Source of the DNA: Enterococcus_G camelliae
GTDB taxonomy: Bacteria > Bacillota > Bacilli > Lactobacillales > Enterococcaceae
DNA length: 64,000 nucleotides
Direction of reading: 5' to 3'
Assembly: GCF_042685105.1 (NCBI RefSeq)
Contig: NZ_JBHUMO010000072.1
Location: 62,001-126,000 of the forward strand
Of the stretch, positions 34,467-43,346 are shown piece by piece. Made by a program: the position numbers and the translations under genes. Each line of letters begins with the position of its first letter. Positions within the stretch are counted from its first letter, which is position 1. Below the pieces are notes generated by a model. The model was not told where the DNA came from. It ran no database searches and saw only the letters and a program-made list of their open reading frames with translations.

Positions 34467-34703
34467 ATGTACCAAGTACGTTTTATTGATTTATATACAA
34501 AACATTATGTTGATAGTGAAATTGACGAAATTCCACGAACTGGGGATATGTTAAAGTTGACTGGTCGCGGCAAACACTATATTGTTCGTGGTGTTGCACG
34601 AGATATTGATGAAACAGAAGGAAAAACCGCAAAGATTGTCATTTACCTTGAAAATATCAATCAAACTTATTGGATGAACAGTTTGGCATCGGATAAGCAC
34701 TGA
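34467..34703 (+). CDS. Small conserved-looking protein of unknown function
   Basis: This 78-residue soluble protein is not recognised. It starts MYQVRFIDLYTKHYVDSEID, contains RGKHYIVRGVARDIDE in the middle and ends with a strand-rich segment (KIVIYLENINQTYW), so a small beta-rich fold is likely. No signal peptide, membrane span or metal motif is visible. The gene has its own promoter and an AGGTAGGAG ribosome site, and is monocistronic between proBA and the ABC-F gene. Confidence 0.75.
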   Translation: MYQVRFIDLYTKHYVDSEIDEIPRTGDMLKLTGRGKHYIVRGVARDIDETEGKTAKIVIYLENINQTYWMNSLASDKH

Positions 34704-34728
34704 TCCTTAGATAAATCATCTGATTTTC

Positions 34729-34757
34729 TTGAAAGTTTCGACTGTGACCGCTATAAT
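34729..34757 (+). promoter_or_regulatory. Promoter of the ABC-F gene
   Basis: TTGAAA (34729-34734) and TATAAT (34752-34757), spacer 17 bp. TGACCGC (34745-34751) and GCGGTCA (34769-34775) form an inverted repeat around the -10 element. Confidence 0.88.
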
Positions 34758-34800
34758 CTTATAAGACTGCGGTCAAATATAGATAAAGTGAGGAAATGCG

Positions 34801-36423
34801 TTGATTACAGTAAGTGATGTGAGTTTGCACTTTTCAGATCGCAAACTTTTTGATGATGTAAATATTAAATTTACGCCCGGAAATTGTTATGGATTAATTG
34901 GTGCAAATGGTGCAGGGAAATCAACCTTCTTGAAAATATTAGCAGGTGATATTCAACCTTCAACAGGCAATGTTTCTTTAGGACCTGATGAACGTTTGGC
35001 CGTATTGCGTCAAAATCACTTTGATTTTGAAGACTATCCTGTAATTGAAACAGTGATTATGGGACACAAACGTCTTTATGATGTGATGAAAGAAAAAGAT
35101 GCTATTTATATGAAAGAGGATTTCAGTGATGAAGATGGCATTCGTGCAGCAGAACTAGAAGGTGAATTTGCTGAATTGGATGGTTGGGAAGCTGAGCCCG
35201 AAGCAGCCGTTCTCTTACAAGGATTAAATATTCCTGAAGCACTGCATCATGTCAAAATGAAAGAATTAACAGCTGGTCAAAAGGTGAAAGTTTTACTTGC
35301 TCAGGCTTTATTTGGCAAACCAGATGTACTTTTACTTGATGAACCAACCAATGGACTGGATATTCAATCAATTAATTGGTTAGAAGAATTTTTGATTAAT
35401 TTTGATAATACTGTGATTGTTGTATCCCATGACCGACATTTTTTAAATAAGGTCTGTACCCACATGGCGGATCTTGATTTTGGAAAAATCAAGTTATACG
35501 TTGGTAATTATGATTTTTGGCTGGAATCAAGCCAGTTAGCTACCAAGTTACAAGCCAATGCGAATGCCAAAAAAGAAGAACAAATAAAAGAATTACAAGA
35601 ATTTATCGCTCGTTTCAGTGCCAATGCTTCGAAATCAAAGCAAGCAACGTCACGGAAAAAAATGCTTGATAAAATTACGCTAGATGATATTCAACCCTCT
35701 TCTCGTCGTTATCCATTTGTTGGCTTTAAGCCAGAACGCGAAATTGGAAATGATTTACTACAAGTTGAAAATGTTAGCGTAACAATTGATGGAAAAAAAA
35801 TATTAGACAACATTTCTTTTACATTGAACAAAGAAGACAAAGTCGCCTTTATTGCAAAAGATGACATCACAACAACCATTTTGTTTAAAGTTATCATGGG
35901 CGATTTAACTCCAGACACTGGGACCGTTCGTTGGGGTGTGACCACTAGTCAAGCCTATTTAGCAAAAGATACCAGCAATGAATTCGCGAGTGCTATGACC
36001 ATTCTTGACTGGCTACGCCAATACGCAAGCAAAGAAGAAGACGACAATACTTTCTTGAGGAGTTTCCTAGGAAGAATGCTATTCTCTGGAGATGAAGTAT
36101 TAAAACCTGTAAATGTCCTTTCTGGTGGGGAAAAAGTCCGCTGCATGCTATCGAAAATGATGCTCTCTAAAGCCAATGTATTGGTGTTAGATGATCCTAC
36201 AAATCATTTAGATTTGGAATCCATTACAGCATTAAATGATGGCTTAATGTCCTTTACAGGCGCATTGCTATTTGCTTCGCACGATCACCAATTCATTCAA
36301 ACTCTGGCTAATCGAATAATTGCCGTTTCTGATAAAGGTGTGGTTGATCGCGCAGAAACAACCTACGACGAATTTTTGGAAAATCCCGAACTGCAAAAAC
36401 GTGTAGCCACACTTTATGCTTAA
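34801..36423 (+). CDS. ABC-F family ATPase (YkpA/YbiT type)
   Basis: ABC-F proteins have two ATPase domains and no membrane part; they act on ribosomes. The 540-residue protein has Walker A GANGAGKST near residue 38, signature LTAGQK and Walker B LLLDEPTN in the first half, and LSGGEKVR and VLVLDDPTN in the second. The second Walker A is degenerate (AKDDITTTI, no GK-S/T). A charged linker lies between them. The start is a TTG behind GAGG. It resembles the housekeeping YkpA/YbiT group rather than known antibiotic-resistance ABC-F proteins, but that cannot be proven here. Confidence 0.88.
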   Translation: MITVSDVSLHFSDRKLFDDVNIKFTPGNCYGLIGANGAGKSTFLKILAGDIQPSTGNVSLGPDERLAVLRQNHFDFEDYPVIETVIMGHKRLYDVMKEKDAIYMKEDFSDEDGIRAAELEGEFAELDGWEAEPEAAVLLQGLNIPEALHHVKMKELTAGQKVKVLLAQALFGKPDVLLLDEPTNGLDIQSINWLEEFLINFDNTVIVVSHDRHFLNKVCTHMADLDFGKIKLYVGNYDFWLESSQLATKLQANANAKKEEQIKELQEFIARFSANASKSKQATSRKKMLDKITLDDIQPSSRRYPFVGFKPEREIGNDLLQVENVSVTIDGKKILDNISFTLNKEDKVAFIAKDDITTTILFKVIMGDLTPDTGTVRWGVTTSQAYLAKDTSNEFASAMTILDWLRQYASKEEDDNTFLRSFLGRMLFSGDEVLKPVNVLSGGEKVRCMLSKMMLSKANVLVLDDPTNHLDLESITALNDGLMSFTGALLFASHDHQFIQTLANRIIAVSDKGVVDRAETTYDEFLENPELQKRVATLYA

Positions 36424-36450
36424 GGGGAAAGCCAAATTTCAGGGAATAGA

Positions 36451-36484
36451 AAAAGGAGACTCGCAAGATTGCGAGTCTCCTTTT
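36451..36484. terminator. Bidirectional terminator after the ABC-F gene
   Basis: AAAAGGAGACTCGC / GCGAGTCTCCTTTT, 14-bp perfect stem with a six-base loop, with T runs on both sides; also serves the facing gene. Confidence 0.92.
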
Positions 36485-36495
36485 CACTAGACAAA

Positions 36496-36738
36496 TTATT
36501 TTTTTCCTAAAAAGAAGGAAATAACAGCTACGACAATGACTGCTCCTAAAATTGAAGGAAAAACAGCCATTCCAGCCAGTTTCCAACCCCAATTTCCAAA
36601 AAGTGCTTGACCGACAGCTGAACCAATTAACCCAGCGGCAATATTCGCTATCCATCCCATTGATTCACCTTTATTTGTAATTGCACCTGCAACCACACCG
36701 ATAATAGCACCCACAATTAAAGACCAAATAAATCCCAT
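36496..36738 (-). CDS. GlsB/YeaQ/YmgE-family small membrane protein
   Basis: This 80-residue protein is nearly all hydrophobic, with three glycine-rich spans (about 4-22, 29-48, 55-75) and the family features GAIIGVVAGAI and IAAGLIGSAVG. Members are stress-linked in enterococci (GlsB, together with Gls24), although no gls24 lies here. The start is the ATG after GAGAGGAAG. An inverted repeat (TATCAAAC-6-GTTTGATA, 36769-36790) lies in the leader and may be an operator. Confidence 0.85.
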   Translation of the reverse strand: MGFIWSLIVGAIIGVVAGAITNKGESMGWIANIAAGLIGSAVGQALFGNWGWKLAGMAVFPSILGAVIVVAVISFFLGKK

Positions 36739-37019
36739 AATAGCAACTTCCTCTCTGATAATCATTTTTATCAAACAGATTGGTTTGATACTATATAGTT
36801 TACATGAAAAATAATAAGTGTGTTTCAGCCATGCTTATCTAAAAGAATTCTTTTCCATTCGATTCTCTTTTATTTACTTTTAACAAGAAAGAATGCTCAT
36901 TTTTTTCCTAGTGAAATAGGAAAAACCTTTAGTGAGAGAAATAATTTAGAAGAGTTTGACTAATTTTATCAAAAAAATAATTTGTTCAAAAAAAATTGAT
37001 GATATTTTTTCTTTATCTC
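36739..37019. other. 281-bp intergenic region
   Basis: It holds the leader of the GlsB-like gene, with an inverted repeat TATCAAAC / GTTTGATA at 36769-36790. From about 36840 to 37019 the sequence is AT-rich with no reading frame, tRNA or hairpin that I can support. Confidence 0.6.
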
Positions 37020-37559
37020 TTATGAATCGGTACTCAATCGCTCATATAAACATAAATTTCTTGGTTCACCGTACAATAAGCTATCTTGTCTTAATGTACC
37101 AACAAACGTAAATCCACTCGCTCTAGCTACTTGGTTACTTGCTTGATTTTCTTGCACCGCTCGAATGGACAATTTCTTTAATTCTAGTGTGTCAAACGCG
37201 TAAGTACATAACGCGCGAACAGCTTTTTTCATGATTCCTTGTTTGGTATAGTCCTTCGCTAACCAATACCCGATTTCTGCTTTTTTTATCTCTTTATCGA
37301 TAAAATGCAAGTCAATCATCCCAATCAACGTCTCTTTTTTAGCGATGACAAATAAGCAATCCGTTTCATTCACCATGCCTTGTAACTTCATTTTGAGGTA
37401 TGTTTTTTCATCATCAATTGTCTTTGTTTTCGGTATAAAATCCAAAAATTCGCCTAAATGTTGACGATTTTGATTAAGGACATCAAAAATTTCTTCTGCC
37501 ATTTCTGGCATTGGAAAAATAAAAGATAATTCTTCATCAATTGCTATCGTAAACCGCAT
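37020..37559 (-). CDS. GNAT-family N-acetyltransferase (RimJ/RimL type)
   Basis: This 179-residue protein belongs to the Acetyltransf_3 group. The features are GYWLAKDYTKQGIMKKAVRAL (shown by parts GYWLAKDY and QGIMKKAVRAL; the acetyl-CoA loop) and a late ENQASNQVARASGFTFVGTL segment (parts ENQASN and ASGFTFVG). It might acetylate an amine on a protein, antibiotic or metabolite; the substrate cannot be named. It stands with the next gene upstream on the same strand, 72 bp apart. Confidence 0.83.
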   Translation of the reverse strand: MRFTIAIDEELSFIFPMPEMAEEIFDVLNQNRQHLGEFLDFIPKTKTIDDEKTYLKMKLQGMVNETDCLFVIAKKETLIGMIDLHFIDKEIKKAEIGYWLAKDYTKQGIMKKAVRALCTYAFDTLELKKLSIRAVQENQASNQVARASGFTFVGTLRQDSLLYGEPRNLCLYERLSTDS

Positions 37560-37631
37560 CTATTTTTCCTCCTCTTTATCAATTCCACAGAATCCAGCTA
37601 CTAACTCAATGCAAAAGAAATCACGTTATCT

Positions 37632-38018
37632 CTAGTCATTCATTAATAGTGTTTTTCGTTCACTCTTCGTTAATTTTGCTCTCACTAATTGATAAGATTC
37701 AAAAATCAGTTGTTCGATTTGTTCATCAGATACTTCTTTTGAAGAAAGCAACACTGAATTCCAGTGTGTTTTATTTGCATAATACCCAGGAATGATTGCT
37801 CCAGAGTAAAGTTCTCGTAACTCTTCATTTTTTTTCGGTAAATTTTTTAAAGTAATCTTGGCTTGCGGGTCTGCTGCAGGATTCATCAACCCAAATTGTT
37901 TTCCTAAAAGCGAAAAATAGACAGTCCCCCAGTCCTCTCGGAAATAGACCTCTGCTCCAGGTAAAGATTGGCCATAAGCTGTCATTTTTTTGATTCGCTT
38001 CTCAATAAATTCTTGCAT
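37632..38018 (-). CDS. MmcQ/YjbR-family protein
   Basis: This 128-residue protein has the MmcQ/YjbR (double-wing) pattern: an N-terminal helix, FSLLGKQFGLMNP, then ITLKNLPKKNEELRE, PGYYANKTHWNSVLL and a C-terminal helix. Family members are often called DNA-binding on structural grounds, but function is unproven. The ATG has a weak ribosome site. Confidence 0.82.
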   Translation of the reverse strand: MQEFIEKRIKKMTAYGQSLPGAEVYFREDWGTVYFSLLGKQFGLMNPAADPQAKITLKNLPKKNEELRELYSGAIIPGYYANKTHWNSVLLSSKEVSDEQIEQLIFESYQLVRAKLTKSERKTLLMND

Positions 38019-38076
38019 TTCTTCACATCCGTTTCTCTTTCGACTCTCTAACTATCTAAAGTAGTTAAGCATATTG

Positions 38077-38110
38077 CAAAAACACCGAAAGAAGCACTTC
38101 TTTCGGTGTT
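38077..38110 (-). terminator. Terminator after purA
   Basis: AACACCGAAAGAAG / CTTCTTTCGGTGTT with a two-base loop, followed by U on the minus strand. Confidence 0.92.
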
Positions 38111-38118
38111 CATCGTAT

Positions 38119-39411
38119 TTAAATTTGAGACCAGACACTTTCTAAAATGTTTGTTTGGGTCCGATCCGGGCCAACTGAGAAAGTTGAAATTCGAACGCCG
38201 ACCAACTCTGAGACGCGGCGCACGTAGTTTCGTGCATTTTCTGGTAAATCAGCTAATGTTTTGCAACTGGTAATATCTTCTGACCAACCCGGTAGTTCTT
38301 CATAGACTGGTTTGCATCGTTGCAATTCTTTTAAGCTAGCTGGATAGTGATAAATCAATTGACCATCCAGTTCATACGCAGTACAAATTTTCACTGTTTC
38401 TAAACCACTTAAAACATCAATCGAATTAAGCGACAGATTTGTAATTCCTGAAACACGACGAGAGTGACGCATAACAACAGAATCAAACCAACCGATTCTT
38501 CGTGGTCGTCCAGTGGTTGTCCCATACTCACGACCAACTTCACGAATTTGACTACCAGTTTCATCAAACAATTCGGTAGGAAATGGTCCATCCCCTACAC
38601 GTGAAGTATATGCTTTACATACGCCAACAACTTTATTAATTTTGGATGGGCCAACCCCACTACCAATTGTAACGCCACCAGCCACTGGATTTGAAGAAGT
38701 AACAAATGGGTATGTCCCTTGATCAATGTCCAACATAACTCCTTGAGCACCTTCAAATAAAACCCGTTTTCCTTCATCTAGTGCATCATTAAGAATCACC
38801 GAAGTATCGGTTACATATTGTTTAATTTGTTGCCCATATTCGTAATATTCTTCAAAAATATCCTCAAATGCTAGTGGTTCAGAATCAAACATCCGTACAA
38901 ATTGACGATTTTTATCCTCTAAGTTTAATCGTAATCGTTCTTCGAAAATTTCTTTGTCCAATAAATCTGCAATGCGAATACCTACGCGCGCTGCTTTATC
39001 CATATAAGCTGGGCCAATGCCTTTATTAGTAGTCCCAATCTTATTGACACCCTTTGCTTCTTCTTGCAATTGATCTAATTTGATATGATAAGGCAAAATA
39101 ACATGTGCTCGATCAGAAATACGTAAATTGTCAGTGTTTATTTTATGTTCTGCTAAGTAAGCCAATTCTTTAACAAGCGACTTAGGATTGACAACAACCC
39201 CATTCCCAATAACACTAATTTTTTCCTTGTAAAAAATACCAGAAGGAATTAAGTGCAATTTGTAGGTTACACCGTTGAATTGAATCGTGTGTCCCGCATT
39301 GTCTCCACCTTGATAACGAGCAATCACTTCAGCATTTTCACTGAGAAAATCGGTGATTTTTCCTTTTCCTTCATCGCCCCACTGCGTTCCAACTACTACT
39401 ACTGATGACAT
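38119..39411 (-). CDS. purA: Adenylosuccinate synthetase
   Basis: PurA converts IMP and aspartate to adenylosuccinate with GTP on the way to AMP. The 430-residue protein starts MSSVVVVGTQWGDEGKGKI, with the GDEGKGK P-loop; DNAGHT (the second catalytic motif), GTTNKGIGPAY and TTTGRPRR follow. The start is the ATG after AGAGG; the 19-codon extension upstream lies in the promoter. A sigma-A promoter and PurBox-like site lie upstream, linking it to purR. Confidence 0.98.
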   Translation of the reverse strand: MSSVVVVGTQWGDEGKGKITDFLSENAEVIARYQGGDNAGHTIQFNGVTYKLHLIPSGIFYKEKISVIGNGVVVNPKSLVKELAYLAEHKINTDNLRISDRAHVILPYHIKLDQLQEEAKGVNKIGTTNKGIGPAYMDKAARVGIRIADLLDKEIFEERLRLNLEDKNRQFVRMFDSEPLAFEDIFEEYYEYGQQIKQYVTDTSVILNDALDEGKRVLFEGAQGVMLDIDQGTYPFVTSSNPVAGGVTIGSGVGPSKINKVVGVCKAYTSRVGDGPFPTELFDETGSQIREVGREYGTTTGRPRRIGWFDSVVMRHSRRVSGITNLSLNSIDVLSGLETVKICTAYELDGQLIYHYPASLKELQRCKPVYEELPGWSEDITSCKTLADLPENARNYVRRVSELVGVRISTFSVGPDRTQTNILESVWSQI

Positions 39412-39449
39412 ATGAATACCTCTTTCTGTATTTGTTGTATTCCCAAAAC

Positions 39450-39478
39450 ATTGTAGCAATTTTCCCAACAGATTTCAA
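39450..39478 (-). promoter_or_regulatory. purA promoter
   Basis: TTGAAA (39473-39478) and TACAAT (39450-39455), spacer 17 bp. Confidence 0.83.
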
Positions 39479-39522
39479 CCAAAAATCGAATGTTAGAAGT
39501 TTACAATTTAAAAAAACGGCTT

Positions 39523-39535
39523 AAATACGAACATT
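39523..39535 (+). promoter_or_regulatory. PurBox-like site upstream of purA
   Basis: AAATACGAACATT matches the PurBox AWWWCCGAACWWT at 12 of 13 positions. It lies about 45 bp upstream of the purA -35. A weaker copy, AAAATCGAATGTT, is at 39482-39494. Confidence 0.6.
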
Positions 39536-39556
39536 ATCGTCGCTCTTTTTTTTGAA

Positions 39557-41281
39557 TTACGCAAAATAGAAACCGTTGAAACTCATTTTATAGGTTCGAT
39601 AAATAAATTTTGTGCCACTTTTTTTCGAGAAACGACGAATCAATGTACCATTCTCATCGTATTCAGCAAATGATGCCTGTGCGCCGGAATCAACTATAAT
39701 ATTGTCATTATACTGTTCGACACTACTAATATATGCAGAATAAGGAACCTTGAATGACTGAATCAATGTATATGTTCCTTCTGTTTCATCTACCAGATAT
39801 CGATAATAATATGAAGTTTCTCCCATAGAAGAACGCTCTTTGGCCGTTGTATCCATACCAAAGTTTTCCCAATCATAGCTACTACTTCTAGAATCCATGA
39901 CCGTCGAATTATTGCTAAACATCGATAAATAATACTGACCATCTTTTAAGGTTTCATCTGTCTCATAAGTCACAGAATGTTGCCCCGCTTGTGACAAAAA
40001 GTTATTCGTTTTAGTAAGTAAAAGATGACGATACTCGCCGATTCCTTCCCAAATAGAATCATCAGCCATCATATACGTAATCGCCGCATCTTCGCTTGAC
40101 TGACCAAGGGATAACTTCATAATTGTCGAAGTTTCTCTCGAACTAACAATAATTGAACCATTATCGACTACTTGGATGGTATTTAAATGAATGGGATCTA
40201 ATTTGCCAATATTATTACTGTGCTCTTCCAAATCCGTTGCTTGTTCATACAGGCTTGGTACCAACGTCTCAAAATTAACAACCTCAGATACACTGCCATC
40301 TAACAAATTTATTTTCACTACTCGATCTTCAACAATATTTTCTTCTTCCTCGGCAGTTTTGCTAGTAGCCAATGCGAGAATCGTTTTTCCATCACTTGAT
40401 AAAACAAAATCATGGTGCAACACATAATCGGTATTTGCTAATGATAAGACTTGTGTCACTTTGCCCAAACGATTTATTTTGGCAATTTTTGATGATGAAA
40501 TGGCGTAATACATTTGCTGATCATCGGTAGGAACAAGACGGAGAGAATTGTAACCGACTATAGGGATTTCTGCTCGAACTATTCCGTCATTGTCCACATA
40601 ATAAGTAGCTCTTCCTTTTTCTTCATCTCGATTTCCGATAATTGCATATAACCCATTCGATAATTCTGTCGTACTAGTACCATCCTCTACCGTATAGGCG
40701 TTATTATCTGTTGTGTAATACGCAGGTGGTGTATATGTAATTGTAGTTGTCTTCTTTTCACCTGATTCAGAAGTACTTGTAATCGATATGTTATTTTCTA
40801 ATCCCGCAATACTTCCAATGATTTGATAAACATGTGTTTTGGTATATTCTTCATTGTCATCATTTGCCAAGCCTTGTGAAAAGGATGCGTATCCTTTTGT
40901 TTGTATCGTGTAAGTAATCTTTGTTGCTTCTTCCGTCGTAAAATAGACGTACAAACCCGTTGTATTGGTTAAATACGGATTGGAGACTACTAATGGGTTT
41001 TCTAAGGTATATGCATGTTCTGACTCAAGTTTTGTTAATTTGTCTGAAATTTTATTTTGGTTTTTTTCTTTATAAATATCACTGACTTGTGTAATAGCTA
41101 AGTCAGTATAGTCAAGAACTTCGATATTTTCCCCATTCGTACTTGTCAAGAGATCTGCTAATGGAGTATCACTTGAATCCCCTTCTGACTCTCCGGCAAC
41201 CTTGTAGCTATAAAACAAAAATAAACTACTTATTCCAAATAGTAGCAATACGCTACCAATTAAACTCTTTTTTTTGTTCAT
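39557..41281 (-). CDS. Membrane-anchored arylsulfate sulfotransferase-like protein
   Basis: The 574-residue protein has an uncleaved-looking N-terminal membrane segment (about 8-26) and would face outward. Residues about 85-190 form an Ig-like N-terminal domain, and the rest resembles the six-bladed propeller of PAPS-independent arylsulfate sulfotransferases: HHDFVLSSDGKT, DPIHLNTIQVVDNGSIIVSSRE and GQHSVTYE hold histidines and the arginine placed as in that family. These enzymes move sulfate between phenols. Assignment is by remembered family pattern, so the exact activity is uncertain. The start is the ATG behind CGGGG. Confidence 0.75.
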   Translation of the reverse strand: MNKKKSLIGSVLLLFGISSLFLFYSYKVAGESEGDSSDTPLADLLTSTNGENIEVLDYTDLAITQVSDIYKEKNQNKISDKLTKLESEHAYTLENPLVVSNPYLTNTTGLYVYFTTEEATKITYTIQTKGYASFSQGLANDDNEEYTKTHVYQIIGSIAGLENNISITSTSESGEKKTTTITYTPPAYYTTDNNAYTVEDGTSTTELSNGLYAIIGNRDEEKGRATYYVDNDGIVRAEIPIVGYNSLRLVPTDDQQMYYAISSSKIAKINRLGKVTQVLSLANTDYVLHHDFVLSSDGKTILALATSKTAEEEENIVEDRVVKINLLDGSVSEVVNFETLVPSLYEQATDLEEHSNNIGKLDPIHLNTIQVVDNGSIIVSSRETSTIMKLSLGQSSEDAAITYMMADDSIWEGIGEYRHLLLTKTNNFLSQAGQHSVTYETDETLKDGQYYLSMFSNNSTVMDSRSSSYDWENFGMDTTAKERSSMGETSYYYRYLVDETEGTYTLIQSFKVPYSAYISSVEQYNDNIIVDSGAQASFAEYDENGTLIRRFSKKSGTKFIYRTYKMSFNGFYFA

Positions 41282-41368
41282 CAAATCCCCGCTTTCATTT
41301 TCTTTACTACAACTATAGAAAGGGGAACTTAAATGAATCTTAGTTTGATAGCATTCTCCTTATAACGC

Positions 41369-41399
41369 AAAAAAAAACATCTGAGACAGATGTTTTTTT
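41369..41399. terminator. Bidirectional terminator after dnaB
   Basis: AACATCTG / CAGATGTT with a three-base loop and T runs on both strands, just past the dnaB stop. Confidence 0.88.
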
Positions 41400-41418
41400 A
41401 TTCCTGATAAAAAATTGT

Positions 41419-42789
41419 TTATACAAAATCCTCTCTTAGCGATAGAGAAGAAAATTTATTGTATTCCTTTATAAACAATAATTCGACCGTTCCTCGAGCA
41501 CCACTTCGATTTTTTTCAATAATAACTTCTACTTTATTATTTACTTCCTTTTCTTCATGATCCTCTTCTTGATTTCCCTCGCGTTCATAATAGTCATCAC
41601 GATAAAGAAAAGCGACAATATCTGCATCTTGTTCAATTGATCCAGATTCACGAATGTCACTTAATACAGGACGCTTATCTTGTCTTTGTTCAACACCACG
41701 TGATAACTGAGACAAGGCAATAACAGGTACTTTCAACTCTTTAGCCAGCTTCTTTAATTGACGTGAAATTTCAGAAACTTCTTGTTGCCGACTTTCACGT
41801 CCCGTTCCTTCAATCAATTGTAAATAATCAATCATTATTAATCCTAAATTTCCTTTTTCTTGGGCTAATTTTCGGCATCGTGCCCGTATTTCAGAAATTT
41901 TAATTCCCGGCGTATCATCAATATAGATATTCGCTCGCGATAAACTACCCATAGCTACAATTAGCGCTCGCCATTCCTCATCTGTTAGTTGCCCTGTACG
42001 TAAATTACCGGCCTGGATTGACCCTTCTGCACAAAGCATCCGATTCACAAGTGATTCTGCACCCATTTCCAAGCTAAAGATGGCTACTGCCTGATCGGTT
42101 TTTGTACCAATATTTTGTGCAATATTCAACGCAAAAGCGGTCTTCCCGACTGCCGGTCTTGCTGCAATAATAATTAGCTCTTCCTTATGCAATCCGGCAG
42201 TCATCTTATCTAATGCTTGATATCCTGTTGGTAAACCGGTGATTGCTTCCCCCTGCTGGGCAAGCTGATCAATATTTTCAATAGCCGTATTTAACACATC
42301 CGCAATGGACTTAAATCCCGAACTATTGCGTTTCTCAGTGACTTCTAAAATACTTCTTTCCGCATCATCTATGATTGTTTGAACATCATCACCTTGTTCA
42401 AATCCCTTTGTAACAATTTGATTTGCGGTATGAATCAAACTGCGTAAAATTGCTTTATCCTCAACAATTTTGGCATAATAACTAATACTAGCCGAAGAAG
42501 GGGAAGATTGACTTAATTCTGTCAAATACAATATCCCACCAATATCTTCTAATGATTGACTGCTTTCAAGTTCCGCTTTTAAAGTAATCACATCAATTGC
42601 TTCATTGCGATCATTTAATTGAACCATTGCCTGAAAAATTAATTGATGGGCACGGCGATAAAATGCTCTAGGCTCAAGAATTTCCATTGCATCAATGATT
42701 GCATCATTATCTAAAAAAATCGCACCTAAGACTGCTTGTTCTGCTTCAATATCTTGAGGCGGAATGCGATCTTGCCAAACTTCATTCAT
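41419..42789 (-). CDS. dnaB: Replicative DNA helicase (DnaB type)
   Basis: This hexameric helicase unwinds DNA at the replication fork (called DnaC in Bacillus). The 456-residue protein has the N-terminal domain (PPQDIEAEQAVLGAIFL), the linker helix, and the RecA-like domain with Walker A ARPAVGKTAF, LMIDYLQLIEG (Walker B) and the arginine-finger segment SDIRESGSIEQDAD. The start is the ATG after GGAG; a longer frame upstream lacks a ribosome site. It follows rplI, as in other Firmicutes. Confidence 0.97.
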   Translation of the reverse strand: MNEVWQDRIPPQDIEAEQAVLGAIFLDNDAIIDAMEILEPRAFYRRAHQLIFQAMVQLNDRNEAIDVITLKAELESSQSLEDIGGILYLTELSQSSPSSASISYYAKIVEDKAILRSLIHTANQIVTKGFEQGDDVQTIIDDAERSILEVTEKRNSSGFKSIADVLNTAIENIDQLAQQGEAITGLPTGYQALDKMTAGLHKEELIIIAARPAVGKTAFALNIAQNIGTKTDQAVAIFSLEMGAESLVNRMLCAEGSIQAGNLRTGQLTDEEWRALIVAMGSLSRANIYIDDTPGIKISEIRARCRKLAQEKGNLGLIMIDYLQLIEGTGRESRQQEVSEISRQLKKLAKELKVPVIALSQLSRGVEQRQDKRPVLSDIRESGSIEQDADIVAFLYRDDYYEREGNQEEDHEEKEVNNKVEVIIEKNRSGARGTVELLFIKEYNKFSSLSLREDFV

Positions 42790-42885
42790 GCGTTTCGCTC
42801 CTATATTTCTTTCAATCTGATTTGTTAAAAAGAGGAAAAAGTGATTCAACAGTTGTTTCTTACTGTCTGACTATTTAGTCCATTT

Positions 42886-43344
42886 TTACTTTATTTCGTC
42901 AATATGGACACGAATAGAAGAAACAAGTTCGGGATGTAACTTCACTGGTATATCTGCATATCCTAAACTTCTAAGCGGTTGTTTTAAATCAACTTTTCTT
43001 TTATCAATCTTTATTTTATATTGTTGTTCGAGTGCATCTGTTATCTGTTTTGAAGGAATTGATCCAAATAAACGTCCGTCTTGACCAGCTTTCGCCTGCA
43101 ATCTTACAACAGTTGTTTCGTCTTCTAAAACCTTTTTCAACTTTTGCGCTTCGCTAAAAATTTCCTCTTCATATTTTGCTTGTGCGTTTTGTTTTCCTTT
43201 TAATTCAGCTATCGCTTCTTTGGTTGCCTCTTTTGCCAAGTGTTTTTTTAAAAGATAGTTTTGCGCGTATCCTGTCGAAACCTCTTTTATTTCTCCTTTT
43301 TTTCCTTTTCCTTTTACATCAGCTAAAAAAATTACTTTCATCAT
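42886..43344 (-). CDS. rplI: Ribosomal protein bL9
   Basis: L9 binds 23S rRNA at the base of the L1 stalk. The 152-residue protein starts MMKVIFLADVKGKGKKGEIK and continues with GYAQNYLLKKHLA, the long central helix and the C-terminal domain with QAKAGQDGRLFGS. AAGGAG lies 6 bases before the ATG pair. It begins 2 bp after the gdpP stop. Confidence 0.98.
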   Translation of the reverse strand: MMKVIFLADVKGKGKKGEIKEVSTGYAQNYLLKKHLAKEATKEAIAELKGKQNAQAKYEEEIFSEAQKLKKVLEDETTVVRLQAKAGQDGRLFGSIPSKQITDALEQQYKIKIDKRKVDLKQPLRSLGYADIPVKLHPELVSSIRVHIDEIK

Positions 43345-43346
43345 TG

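Noticed and set aside
36308..36655. Minus-strand frame of 115 codons spanning the ABC-F end and the GlsB-like gene
   Set aside because: It crosses a strong terminator and overlaps two better-supported genes in other frames.
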